A model generated the notes under the pieces. It was given only the letters and a program-made list of their open reading frames with translations, searched no databases and had not been told where the DNA came from. This document shows, piece after piece, positions 53,620 to 62,950 of a stretch of 64,000 nucleotides of DNA. A program made the position numbers and the translations under genes. Each line of letters starts with the position of its first letter. Position 1 is the stretch's first letter. Location of the stretch: the NCBI GenBank assembly GCA_965224785.1, contig OZ245062.1, positions 1,116,001 through 1,180,000 of the forward strand, given 5' to 3'. The DNA is from JALSNL01 sp036479585. GTDB lineage: Bacteria; Bacteroidota; Ignavibacteria; Ignavibacteriales; Melioribacteraceae.

Positions 53620-55491
53620 ATGTCAAAAAATAATTATATACAATTTGCTTTGATAGTATTTCTACTATCAATTTTTTCTACAACTATATTTGCACAAGAT
53701 GAAGATACGGTAAAAAACTATTGGATGGATCAAGTTGAAATAAGAGCTAAACGAATAAATTTGGGAGAATACTCAAATGAAATAACAAAAGATAGACTGA
53801 ATAATATTCTTGATAACAATGGCTTCAGCCTTATAAGGAAGGGTGTTTACTTTGCTCAAGATATTTATGCCGATGGTTTCAAACGAGGAGACATCAATAT
53901 AGTTGTGGATGGAGAACGTTACCATAGTGCTTGCCCTAACCGAATGGACTCACCACTTATTCGTGTAAATCCACTTGAACTTAGTTCTGTTGAACTTATT
54001 AAAAATGGTTGCAATGTTCAGTCCGGTCTTGCTGGTGTTGTACAGTTTAAGCGTTCTATACCTGAAGAAGAAATGAAGGTGAGAGCAAATATTTCCGGCT
54101 CAACGGGAGCAATGGATGGAATGGACTTGGCTGTTTCCGGAGATATGAACAATCATAGAATTTCATTTAGATATGCGGAAGGTAATCCATACAAAGATGC
54201 TGATGGAAATACTTTTGCAGATTCTTATGGTTACAAGGATAACTTTAAGTACAAGTTGGCTGAAGTTTTATTCCGTGGAAACCAAAAAGATATATCTTAT
54301 GGCATGTCGTTCACTTATACTGATAATGTTTCATTCCCTTATTTGCGAATGGATGAACGATTGAATTGGGTTTACAGTGCGTTCACAAGATATAAAAATC
54401 ACAAAATTTATTTTAATTATACACATCACATTATGGATAATGCTTTGCGTGTTAGTCCGATGTTTATGGAAACAGATGCAAAGAATTTAACTATTGGAGC
54501 AATTGGAGATTTCTACGAAATTGTTTTTAGAAACTGGGATGCTGATAATGTTTTCAGATCTCCAAAATTTGATTTTACAAATCAGCTAATTCCAAATGTA
54601 AATTCTTATCTTGTAAATTTATTTAAGACCTTTCAACTGTCAGATATTTTAGTCCATAGTAAACTTGGAATGTCTTACCAAAGTGTTGGAGAAACTGAAC
54701 GAGAAACTTTCTACCAAGCAGTTCATCAAGATGCTGGCACAAGTAGGTTCTTTCCAATATTCAGTTTGGGAGCATCTTATACAAAAAATATTTCAAAGAA
54801 TTTTGGTGCTGGTGTTATGCTCGAAGTAAATAGCGAAGCTCCAGAAACCGAAACAATGTTCATTGCAGTTAAAAAGCCAATGGGTAAACCAGCTTGGTCA
54901 GGTAACCCAACCTTAGATCAGCCAATAAAATCAACCTTACGTGGCTCGTTGAACTATAGTAATTTTGTTCTTGAACTTTATGGAACTCAAGTTTGGAACT
55001 ATGTTAACCTAACCAAGGTTATATCAAACGGAAATAAATTTTTAACTTACGATAATATTGATGCTGTGATGTTTGGAGCTAACCTAAACGGAAAATATGA
55101 ATTTGTAGAAATTGATGCATCTTATATATGGGCAAAAAATAATACAAACGATTCTCCATTAGCAGAAATTCCTCCTTTGAGGATTGCAACAAAATTAGTT
55201 TCGCCAGAGTTTAGTGGTTTTAGAGTTCAACTAAAACATACATACAATGATGCTCAATTAAGAATAGATGACTTCCTAACTGAACGAGCAACATCATCTT
55301 GGAATAGATTTGACATTGGAATAAATTACACTTGGAATAATTTTGGAGTTACACTAGATGTTGATAATGTAACGAATGCTCAATATTATCAACACTTGTC
55401 GTTCTTAAGAGATCCGTTTGCTTCTGGAAAAAATATTTTTGAACCTGGTAGAGTTTTTAGAGTTACGTTTAAGACAAGTAGTTTGTTCTAG
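53620..55491 (+). CDS. TonB-dependent receptor, OprC/NosA-like copper receptor
   Basis: 623 residues. Signal peptide IVFLLSIFSTTIFA, plug then barrel ending in a terminal Phe (VFRVTFKTSSLF). In the plug, GERYHSACPNRMDSPLIRVNP contains C105-x3-M109; in the barrel THHIMDNALRVSPMF has H270-x-M272. OprC of Pseudomonas binds copper through a CxxxM / HxM arrangement, so this receptor has the same ligand set in the same order. AAGAGGATGT ribosome site precedes the ATG. Neighbours: a small Cys/His protein upstream and a CDF exporter downstream. Predicted to import copper across the outer membrane; the CxxxM/HxM match is read directly, import is inferred. Confidence 0.85.
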   Translation: MSKNNYIQFALIVFLLSIFSTTIFAQDEDTVKNYWMDQVEIRAKRINLGEYSNEITKDRLNNILDNNGFSLIRKGVYFAQDIYADGFKRGDINIVVDGERYHSACPNRMDSPLIRVNPLELSSVELIKNGCNVQSGLAGVVQFKRSIPEEEMKVRANISGSTGAMDGMDLAVSGDMNNHRISFRYAEGNPYKDADGNTFADSYGYKDNFKYKLAEVLFRGNQKDISYGMSFTYTDNVSFPYLRMDERLNWVYSAFTRYKNHKIYFNYTHHIMDNALRVSPMFMETDAKNLTIGAIGDFYEIVFRNWDADNVFRSPKFDFTNQLIPNVNSYLVNLFKTFQLSDILVHSKLGMSYQSVGETERETFYQAVHQDAGTSRFFPIFSLGASYTKNISKNFGAGVMLEVNSEAPETETMFIAVKKPMGKPAWSGNPTLDQPIKSTLRGSLNYSNFVLELYGTQVWNYVNLTKVISNGNKFLTYDNIDAVMFGANLNGKYEFVEIDASYIWAKNNTNDSPLAEIPPLRIATKLVSPEFSGFRVQLKHTYNDAQLRIDDFLTERATSSWNRFDIGINYTWNNFGVTLDVDNVTNAQYYQHLSFLRDPFASGKNIFEPGRVFRVTFKTSSLF

Positions 55492-55518
55492 TAGCTTTAT
55501 TCAAGGATTATAAATTCT

Positions 55519-55550
55519 GATTTCCAGGTACTCTTGTGTACCTGGAAATC
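55519..55550. terminator. CCAGGTAC hairpin, bidirectional terminator (TGCCAGGCAC family, variant)
   Basis: GATTTCCAGGTAC / GTACCTGGAAATC stem, between the convergent copper receptor and the 55587 gene. Confidence 0.75.
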
Positions 55551-55586
55551 TAATAAATTATTAATGCTGATAAATAAATAATTAAA

Positions 55587-55946
55587 TTAAGCAATCACAT
55601 TAAAACTAAAATTATTTGCACTAAATAATTTTTCAGTAGCTTCCGGTCCTTCTTGTAAAGCTTTTGCAAAACTTTCGTGCGATATTCCGTTTGCATTAAG
55701 TTGTTCCTTAAAATTGGATGAATTTTTGCCAACTTTATTTCCAGAGTCATTCTTCATAGAACCTGGCATTTTACCATTTTCTTTCATCCAAGCTTTTACA
55801 GCACTTTTCCCCTTTGAAATAACTTCATCTGGAACACCCATAGATTTAGCCATAGTTTCCATTTTTGAACTACCTTTTGAACCTTGATCACCTTGCATTT
55901 GTAGTCCCTGCATTTGTGCGGAGACATCTCCATCAATAGAATTCAT
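55587..55946 (-). CDS. Small Met/Gly/Ser-rich protein of unknown function
   Basis: 119 residues, preceded by AAAAGGAGTTGATTT. No signal peptide or domain recognised. The N-terminal half is rich in Met, Gln, Gly and Ser (SAQMQGLQMQGDQGSKGSSK), the middle is METMAKSMGVPDEVISKGKSAVKAW, and the end is a helix plus FSANNFSFNVIA. Good ribosome site and codon use make it likely real. Between the copper receptor and the CDF exporter, but on the other strand. Confidence 0.65.
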   Translation of the reverse strand: MNSIDGDVSAQMQGLQMQGDQGSKGSSKMETMAKSMGVPDEVISKGKSAVKAWMKENGKMPGSMKNDSGNKVGKNSSNFKEQLNANGISHESFAKALQEGPEATEKLFSANNFSFNVIA

Positions 55947-56145
55947 AAATCAACTCCTTTTAGTTTACATCATAAAATAATACTACTCAATTATCGCAAT
56001 AACATAGAGCTTCTTTAATTTTATTTAGGGAAATGTTTTGAGCAAGAAGAATTGATTAGAATTATATTTTTTACTTATCTTCTGAAATAAAAAATATAAA
56101 TAATCGGATAACATAATTTTAGAATTGTAAATAAGCGAAATTCTC

Positions 56146-57036
56146 ATGGCTCTCAACCACTCACATAACCATAACGAAGTACCAAAGGATATGAACTCTG
56201 CATTTAAAATTGGAATAATTCTAAATGTGGGATTTGTAATCATAGAATTTGTGTATGGAATATTATATAATTCCCTAGCTTTAATGGCAGATGCCGGACA
56301 TAATTTAAGCGATGTTTTAGGTTTACTTATTGCCTGGGGTGCAAGTTATCTAGTAACAAAAGAGCCAACCAAAAAATATACTTACGGATTTAAACGATCG
56401 TCAATTTTGGCTGCAACGCTAAACGCACTGCTACTATTGGTTGCAATAGGAATTATACTTTGGGAAGCAATCCAAAGATTTTCATCTCCGCAAGAAGTTG
56501 AAGGAATTCCAATAATGATTGTTGCTGCAATTGGAGTTGTTATAAATGGAATTACAGCTTATTTGTTTTTGGCCAATAAGGAAAAAGACCTTAATATTAA
56601 AGGGGCTTACTTACATATGTTAGCAGATACTTTAATATCTGTTGGAGTTGTTATTGCTGGATTGTTAATTTTACTTACCGATTACACTTGGATTGATTCT
56701 TTTGTAAGTATTGTAATTGTGGTAGTTATATTTTGGGGGACTTGGGGCTTGCTAAAAGATTCACTCAACCTTTCTTTGGATGCTGTACCAGATTCTGTTC
56801 AACTTGAAAAAGTTTTTGAGTACTTAAATAATTTAGATGAAGTTTTAACAATTCACGATTTACATATTTGGGCTTTAAGCACTACTGAAAATGCTTTGAC
56901 AGTTCACTTGGTAAAAAAGGGAAGTGCAAAGAATGATGAATTACTAGAAAAAGTAAATCATAATTTAAAACATCATTTTAATATTTCGCACACCACAATT
57001 CAGATTGAAGAAAATGATTGTGCTAGTGGTTGTTAA
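56146..57036 (+). CDS. Cation diffusion facilitator (CzcD/ZitB-type)
   Basis: 296 residues, six transmembrane segments. His-rich start NHSHNHNE; LMADAGHNLSDVLGLLIAWG contains the family HxxxD/HNLSD transport site in TM2; YLHMLADTLISVGVVIAGLL contains the matching H/D pair in TM5; a cytoplasmic C-terminal domain (HDLHIWALSTTENALTVHLV) ends it. Exports Zn(II), Co(II), Cd(II) or similar by proton exchange. Probably handles metal imported or stressed by the neighbouring receptor system; metal specificity is not determined. Confidence 0.92.
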   Translation: MALNHSHNHNEVPKDMNSAFKIGIILNVGFVIIEFVYGILYNSLALMADAGHNLSDVLGLLIAWGASYLVTKEPTKKYTYGFKRSSILAATLNALLLLVAIGIILWEAIQRFSSPQEVEGIPIMIVAAIGVVINGITAYLFLANKEKDLNIKGAYLHMLADTLISVGVVIAGLLILLTDYTWIDSFVSIVIVVVIFWGTWGLLKDSLNLSLDAVPDSVQLEKVFEYLNNLDEVLTIHDLHIWALSTTENALTVHLVKKGSAKNDELLEKVNHNLKHHFNISHTTIQIEENDCASGC

Positions 57037-57375
57037 AAATAAAATAGGAATGGCTTTCCGGAAATAATTGATGCAGAACATCAATCCCTCATGAAGTATC
57101 CGCCTACATTTGTAAAAATAAAAACCAAATCATTCTACATAGGTGTAGTCATTCCTATTGTTATTTTATAATAATTATTCTATTTAATAATATATCCTAA
57201 ACCAAAATTGGTTTTAGGTATTTCGTTGTCATACCGGTTCGCGTTGTTTTGCAATACCGGTATCTGTTTGTCTAATAGACTCCAGTCTTACCAAAAGATG
57301 GTAAACTGGAATGACACAGTTTTATTATTTTACTGAAACTCTAATTAAATTGAGTAAAACTAGATGAATAAAAAA
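57037..57375. other. Intergenic region with a short TIR element and a GTCATTCCGG-family element
   Basis: 57044-57158 is bounded by inverted ATAGGAATG / CATTCCTAT and contains CTACA-TAGG-TGTAG (57135-57148). 57228-57315 is a degenerate GTCATACCGG...CTGGAATGAC element. Both genes flanking the gap point into it. Confidence 0.6.
57228..57315. repeat. Dispersed palindromic element, GTCATTCCGG family, copy 4
   Basis: GTCATACCGG...CTGGAATGAC ends with inner ATACCGGTATC; between convergent genes. Confidence 0.65.
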
Positions 57376-58266
57376 CTAATTAATCTTAAACCCTGAAACT
57401 GATGATGCCCTGTCAGTATTGCCCCAATCGATATATAAGTTTGAAACATTTGGTGAGAAAAAGTGAAATGTTACTTTATCATTTATGTTAAGTTTAACAT
57501 TTGTGGAAAACATTACTGCTTCACCAGAGGCGGGTCCGGTTGAAACCCTTTTCTTAAATTTCAATCCTTTTGGTGTACTATTATTAACCTTTATGGCAAT
57601 ATAAGTTACAACAGAATTTACAACTGCGTTTGTATTACTATATCCAACTTTTACATCAAAATGATACAACCCACCAACTGGAGCTTTAAATTCTCCAGTG
57701 CCATTATTGAAGTTATTTCCATCATCATAAGTTTCTGTTAATCCATCTAATTTATTTTCCTGCCCAGTCGGAAATTCTTGATTGGTTTTTAAAACTGCAA
57801 AAAAGCCCACAGCATCTGTAGTTGTGGTTGTAGTCCAAGTTGCATCACCACTACCATTTGAGGTTAGTACTTGACCAGCTGTTCCGGAAATACCGTTCAA
57901 GTATAATGCTCCATCAAAATTAATATCACCTCCAACGTCAAGTGTAAAACCCGGGTTGTTTTTTTTGACACCAACAAAGCCAGTTACATTTGAATACATA
58001 TTGTTACTATTTATTGTCCAATCATTATCTTCCAATCCTGAACCTACAAGAGCACCGTTGAAGTATAGTTTTTCGTCAAAACTATATATTTTCATTGTGT
58101 AAGGATTGGGTATTCCATTTCTTAGCTTAATTGATCCGAAACTACCTTCGTCTTTAAATTGAATTGCCCAATTCGATCCACTTTTTATATCAACAGTTTG
58201 TGCCGAAAGATATTGAGTTGAAAAAAGAAAAATAAAAAGTGTTAGAATATTTATTTTTGTTTTCAT
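57376..58266 (-). CDS. Secreted C1q-domain protein
   Basis: 296 residues. Signal peptide ILTLFIFLFSTQYLSA. An N-terminal segment like that of the two S74 proteins (DNDWTINSNNMYSNVTGFVG, then NPGFTLDVGGDINFDG, GTAGQVLTSNGSGDATW) leads into a C-terminal C1q/TNF-like domain (about residues 152-296): FPTGQENKLDGLTETYDDG, GTGEFKAPVGGLYHFDVKVGY, KVTFHFFSPN and final SSVSGFKIN. C1q domains trimerise and bind ligands, so this may be the tip of a trimeric stalk. The shared head with the S74 genes is visible; the ligand is not. Confidence 0.82.
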   Translation of the reverse strand: MKTKINILTLFIFLFSTQYLSAQTVDIKSGSNWAIQFKDEGSFGSIKLRNGIPNPYTMKIYSFDEKLYFNGALVGSGLEDNDWTINSNNMYSNVTGFVGVKKNNPGFTLDVGGDINFDGALYLNGISGTAGQVLTSNGSGDATWTTTTTTDAVGFFAVLKTNQEFPTGQENKLDGLTETYDDGNNFNNGTGEFKAPVGGLYHFDVKVGYSNTNAVVNSVVTYIAIKVNNSTPKGLKFKKRVSTGPASGEAVMFSTNVKLNINDKVTFHFFSPNVSNLYIDWGNTDRASSVSGFKIN

Positions 58267-58304
58267 TTTGTTCCCTTTATTTAGTTATGGTTATTAGTTT
58301 TTGT

Positions 58305-58368
58305 GAGATTCCCCCGCAAACAGAACGGGGAAAGCTGGTCTTACCAAAAGACGGTAAACCGGAATGAC
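58305..58368. repeat. Dispersed GTCATTCCGG-family element, half copy
   Basis: Starts GAGATTCCCCC and ends AAACCGGAATGACAC; upstream of the C1q gene. Confidence 0.5.
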
Positions 58369-58407
58369 ACGTTAAAATTATTTTAGAAACTATTTTGGAA
58401 TTAGTCT

Positions 58408-58533
58408 GTCATTCCGGTTTCTGTTTTTTAGAATACCAGCCAGCCCGTCAATCCTTAAGTCGGGGAATCTCCCAACATAAGTTATCTCTGAGATTATGGT
58501 GTTTTACAAAAAAACCTAAAAAACTGGAATGAC
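58408..58533. repeat. Dispersed palindromic element, GTCATTCCGG family, copy 5
   Basis: GTCATTCCGG left end, CTGGAATGAC right end, between the C1q gene and the beta-helix gene. Confidence 0.65.
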
Positions 58534-58615
58534 AAACTTCTTTGACATCAAAATTTGCAGAGTGAAAAGTTTATGATACATCTGAGAAATTAAAACTTTT
58601 CATTCTGTAAGTATA

Positions 58616-58648
58616 AAGTGCCTGGCATCTTCAAGATGCCAGGCACTT
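58616..58648 (-). terminator. TGCCAGGCAC-family hairpin, copy 4
   Basis: AAGTGCCTGGCATCTT / AAGATGCCAGGCACTT, directly after the stop of the beta-helix gene (58656). Confidence 0.8.
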
Positions 58649-58655
58649 GTTAACT

Positions 58656-61600
58656 CTAAAGCCCTATTGCACTTTCACTCATTACTGCTAAATGGTTTCT
58701 GTGTTTTACGGAAACAAAATAATTACCACTTGGACTTGTAAAGTGAACTGGACTTACTCCATCTAAATCAACAACGCTTCCGTCTTGTAAAACAAATGCT
58801 GAACGTGATTCTAAAACTGATGAGGAATTATTTTCATCTCTTAATTCTACTAGTACCCAATCCACAACTTCGTTACCAATTATATTTGGAATTGAAGTTA
58901 CTGTTTCACTATTGTAGGGTGAAGCTATTGGTAGTGTTAGGCTTGCGTTCATTTCTGGAGTGTTGTAAGGACCTTCTAACATTACTTTTACACTTACATA
59001 AATTCCGTTTGGTTCGTCTGCACCTATGAATGGGGGAGTTCCTCGTGTTTCTCCGTCTATGTCTGTTGTAATAGAAGCTATTGTTGTTCCGTTTAATGGA
59101 ACTGGAGTACTTACAATATGTAAGTCTGTTGGGGAAACAAATGTTACATCTTCGCTATAAGAGTTTGCATCAAAACCTTCCGGGGCGGCTTGCCAATCTG
59201 CTAATGTAGCATAATCATTTGAACCATATTTTGCTAAAAAGTTTGAAGCTGTACCAGCTGTAAACAAATTATTGTAATTGCAATCTGTTATTGTTCCATG
59301 ATCTGCAACAATAGAATATTTACCACAACAATTATAAATTATATTGTTTATAATATTTACTTCTTCTGTTGTAGTGCTAACTTGAGAGTAATGGACAATC
59401 TTAAGTGCAGTAATACTAAATTGGCTATTTCCCAGACACCTCATTGTATTATAATAAATATTAATAAATTTAGAGCCTTCAATATGTATTGCGTTTCTGT
59501 TGCTTGTAATAATATTATTGGCAATTAAAGCATAATTAGTAGGTGAACCAAAACATCTAAGGAGGTAAATGCCTCTAGCACTTTTAATTAAATTTTTTTC
59601 AATTACTAAACTATTAGTACAAAGCGAAAGAACAATAGCTTTATCATTCTGAGAGGTAGTAGTTAAAATATTTGATACTATTTTAGGCGCATCAGCATTT
59701 TTAATATTAAAACAAGTATTTTTGCATGAAATAGTATTCCCAATAATTTGTAGATTGGTTGTTTTGGAATAGTTGTACAAAGAAAGATGTATTCCATCAG
59801 AACCATTGTTCAGAATATTATTTTCAAAAGTAGTATTATTTAATTTACTATTGTCATCGCAAAGTACAATTATTTGCTCATCTGAACTACCTGAAGTAAT
59901 TTCATAACCATTCATAACATTACCGTAAAAATCTAGATTACCAGTTACGTTTTCTAAAGAAACAACTTTTGCGTAATCAGTACCTCCAGCTGTTAGTGTT
60001 AAGTTTCTAAATTTTATGTGTTCCGTTTCATTAATTCTAACCACAAAATTATCTGCTGTTCCACTAGCTGTGTATGTAACAACCACATCTGATGCATTAC
60101 TGGAATTAGATTCAAAAGTAACTGTGTTTGTCGTACTACTTCCGGTTATTGCTCCATCTAAATTTATTTGTTCAGTGTATGTTCCGTTCAACAATTTGAA
60201 AATTACAGCTCCACTAACACCACCTAAGTACAAGCCATTAATAGCATCTGTAATAGTTTCATAATCACCTCCAGTTCCAATTGTGTAAACACCAGAAAGT
60301 GGTGCAATATATTCATCTGCACCAATAAATGGTGGGTTGTTGCGTGTGTCTCCGTCTATGTCTTCTGTTATTCCGGAAATTGTTGTTCCATCCAAGTGAA
60401 TTGGTGAACTTGCAATGTGTAAATCTGATGGGGAGACAAAAGTTACTTCTTTGTTGTAAGAGTTTGCATCTAAACTACTAGCTGTCTGCCAAGATGCAAG
60501 AGTAGTATAATCCGTACCGCTACTTTTAACTAAGTTTGTTCCGGTTGTGTATAGATTATTGTAGTTACATTCTGTGAGTAAACTAGTACCGTGAGGTAAA
60601 TCAATTGCATATCCATCTATGTTATTATGTGTAATATTATTTTTAACTAAAATGTTAGTTGTACTAACAGATGGAAGATGTAGAACATACAATGCTTTAC
60701 TTACATTATTTGAAATTATATTTTCAATATTGATGTTATTAAATAAAATATCAATATAGGTTGAACCATAAATTTTCATCCCATCATCTTTTACACTAAT
60801 AAAGTTATTCTTTATTATTCCTTTTGATGAAGAAGTTCCAGTACACGCATATACTTGAATACCAAGTGCTCCATCAATTTGATTTTTTTCAAATAAAAAG
60901 TTATTGCTACAAAAATTTAAGCCTACGGAATAACCAGATATGTTAGACAATATATTAGACTTTATTACAGGTGCATCTGCATTCTTAACTTGTAGTGTTT
61001 CTTTTTGTGTCAATATATTGTTACCAATTATTCTTAAATTAGAACTTTTTGGTGGAGAACTGCTTAACACCAAATTAATACCATGAACTCCATTATTAAG
61101 TGTGTTATTTTCAAAAGTAGTATTATTAAGTTTTCCATTATCACAATGAATAATTGCTTGCTCTGTTGAACCACCAGAAGTAATTTCATAACCATTCATT
61201 ATATTACCGTAAAATTCTAAGTTACCAGTTACATCTTCTAAAAATACTACTTTTGCAAAATCAGTACCTCCGGCTGTTAATGTTAGGTTCTTAAATTTAA
61301 TGTATTCTGCTGTAGTAACTTTTACAACATAATTACCAGAACCACTTGAAGCTGTATGCGTTAGTTCCACATCAGCAGCATTACCAGAGTTTGATTGAAA
61401 TGTAATATATTTAGAAGAGCTACTTCCTAATATTGCACCGGTCAAATCTATTTGTTCATTGTATGTTCCATCAAGTATGTTATAAGTAACTGGTCCAAAT
61501 ATTTGATTCCAGCCATATAAAATATTAAGAGCTTCAGTAATAGAGGAGTAATAACCGCTTGTGCCAATAGTATATGTCCCATTAAGTTTTGGTTCGGAAG

Positions 61601-61805
61601 CACCAATAAAACCAAGATGATCGTATCCATCTATATCCAAGGCAAATCCAACAGATGCATCTCCCGACAAATAAATTTGTGTACTTTGTATATGCAAATC
61701 CGATACTGAAACAAATGTAACTGGTTCATCTAGCGAGTTACCATTAGTGCTACTTGCAGAAGCAAATGCAGAAAGAAAAGAGAAGTATAGTTTGTAGAAT
61801 TCCAC
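58656..61805 (-). CDS. Beta-helix surface protein, 3' portion after a frameshift
   Basis: About 1040 residues that continue the gene at 61730-62950 in another frame; the first codons (GTG-led) have no ribosome site of their own. Two complete ~380-residue units and the end of a third follow the pattern GTYTIGT-GGDYETITDAINGLY, LTLTAGGTDYAKVV, NVTGNLDFYGN, YEITSG, NNTTFENNILNNG, then DLHI-S-P-L-GTTI-DIDG-R-PPFIGA. This is right-handed parallel beta-helix (pectate-lyase-like) with many NxIxxN rungs. The C-terminal ~110 residues are the same module as in the FG-GAP proteins (VKVMLEGPY, VDWVLVELR, VSVKHRNHLAVMS). Likely surface or matrix protein, not expressed as full length in this sequence. Confidence 0.8.
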   Translation of the reverse strand: MEFYKLYFSFLSAFASASSTNGNSLDEPVTFVSVSDLHIQSTQIYLSGDASVGFALDIDGYDHLGFIGASEPKLNGTYTIGTSGYYSSITEALNILYGWNQIFGPVTYNILDGTYNEQIDLTGAILGSSSSKYITFQSNSGNAADVELTHTASSGSGNYVVKVTTAEYIKFKNLTLTAGGTDFAKVVFLEDVTGNLEFYGNIMNGYEITSGGSTEQAIIHCDNGKLNNTTFENNTLNNGVHGINLVLSSSPPKSSNLRIIGNNILTQKETLQVKNADAPVIKSNILSNISGYSVGLNFCSNNFLFEKNQIDGALGIQVYACTGTSSSKGIIKNNFISVKDDGMKIYGSTYIDILFNNINIENIISNNVSKALYVLHLPSVSTTNILVKNNITHNNIDGYAIDLPHGTSLLTECNYNNLYTTGTNLVKSSGTDYTTLASWQTASSLDANSYNKEVTFVSPSDLHIASSPIHLDGTTISGITEDIDGDTRNNPPFIGADEYIAPLSGVYTIGTGGDYETITDAINGLYLGGVSGAVIFKLLNGTYTEQINLDGAITGSSTTNTVTFESNSSNASDVVVTYTASGTADNFVVRINETEHIKFRNLTLTAGGTDYAKVVSLENVTGNLDFYGNVMNGYEITSGSSDEQIIVLCDDNSKLNNTTFENNILNNGSDGIHLSLYNYSKTTNLQIIGNTISCKNTCFNIKNADAPKIVSNILTTTSQNDKAIVLSLCTNSLVIEKNLIKSARGIYLLRCFGSPTNYALIANNIITSNRNAIHIEGSKFINIYYNTMRCLGNSQFSITALKIVHYSQVSTTTEEVNIINNIIYNCCGKYSIVADHGTITDCNYNNLFTAGTASNFLAKYGSNDYATLADWQAAPEGFDANSYSEDVTFVSPTDLHIVSTPVPLNGTTIASITTDIDGETRGTPPFIGADEPNGIYVSVKVMLEGPYNTPEMNASLTLPIASPYNSETVTSIPNIIGNEVVDWVLVELRDENNSSSVLESRSAFVLQDGSVVDLDGVSPVHFTSPSGNYFVSVKHRNHLAVMSESAIGL

Positions 61806-62950
61806 TTAGCAATATTAATTCCGGTTGTATATAAGTTGTTGTTATTGCTTGATGAAATATTACCAGCGTGGGCATTGAAAGTATATCCGCTACGCTTATT
61901 TATTAAAAGATTGGCTTGAACATTTATATCTGTAGAAGTAGAATTTATAATTAAAGCATTTGTAGAATTATCTGCTCCTAATGATGGATGCTCAATATTA
62001 ATACTGTTGTTTATTACATCAATTAATTTGGAAGAAAATATATTAATTCCTTCATCACTTGCTTGAATAAAATTATCATGAATATTAGCTATTCCACTTA
62101 CCAGTGTGTTACAACTAAAAAGTCTTATTCCTTTACCGATATTATTTAAAGATAATATTCTATTATATCTAATGAAAAAGTTACTGTTACTATTATGTAT
62201 TTGATAGGCGAAAGTACTTCCACTTTTAGTACTGATGTTTTCTTCAATAGTAAAAGCACTAAAATAATCCAGATAAATATTTGTAGTGTTTGTACTAAAA
62301 GTATTACTACTTATATTCAAACCATTGGATAAATTTGTGCTATGAGATCTTAAGAATAAACCATAAGAACCCTCATTAAATTGATTGTTATTAAAATCAT
62401 AAAAATCCAAGTTTTCAGCAGCATTGTCTGCCACACAATAAACAATAGCTTTATTAACATCTGTTCCCGCTCCGGTTAGTCCGTTAAATATATTACCATC
62501 AAAAGTAACATTCCCCAAAGGATTTTCTGAGTAAACAATACGTCCATAACTTGAAGCTCCAGCAGTAAATGTAAGTGCATCAAAATTTACATATTGTGCT
62601 TCGTTAATATTAACAATATAATTATCTGCACTTCCGCTAGCTGTATGAGTTATCTCTACATCGTTAGGGTCTTTTGTTTGTGATCTAAAAGTTACTGTGT
62701 TTGTTGGACTACTATTTGGTATATCCCCACTAAGAATAAATTGTTGTCCAACATATTGTGCATCCGTTAATTGAAATACAAGATTTCCGAAAACCCCTTT
62801 ATCATAAAGGTCTGCGATTGCTGATGCAATGGTTGTATAATTGTTGATTCCGCTTCCAGTACTGCTTATAGTTTTTGTCCCGGTAAGATAATCAGCCGCA
62901 AATGTAAAACTTGGAAGTAGTAAAAGTATGTATAGAATTATTCGTTTCAT
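61730..62950 (-). CDS. Beta-helix surface protein, 5' portion, frameshifted near 61790
   Basis: 406 residues from ATG at 62950, with AAAGGT before it; an upstream frame to 63076 lacks support and runs into a dispersed repeat. Signal peptide IILYILLLLPSFTFA, then a beta-helix unit (GSGINNYTTIASAIADLYDKG, VTFRSQTKDPNDVEITHTAS, LTFTAGASSYGRIVY, FDGNIFNGLTG). The frame diverges after NYTSL at about 61785; joined to the next frame it reads as in the other units (LDANSY/LDEPVTFVS). Restoring the frame yields a roughly 1430-residue protein. The likely cause is a 4-5 nt change in the pyrimidine run 61775-61792. Confidence 0.8.
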   Translation of the reverse strand: MKRIILYILLLLPSFTFAADYLTGTKTISSTGSGINNYTTIASAIADLYDKGVFGNLVFQLTDAQYVGQQFILSGDIPNSSPTNTVTFRSQTKDPNDVEITHTASGSADNYIVNINEAQYVNFDALTFTAGASSYGRIVYSENPLGNVTFDGNIFNGLTGAGTDVNKAIVYCVADNAAENLDFYDFNNNQFNEGSYGLFLRSHSTNLSNGLNISSNTFSTNTTNIYLDYFSAFTIEENISTKSGSTFAYQIHNSNSNFFIRYNRILSLNNIGKGIRLFSCNTLVSGIANIHDNFIQASDEGINIFSSKLIDVINNSINIEHPSLGADNSTNALIINSTSTDINVQANLLINKRSGYTFNAHAGNISSSNNNNLYTTGINIAKWNSTNYTSLFFLHLLLQVALMVTR

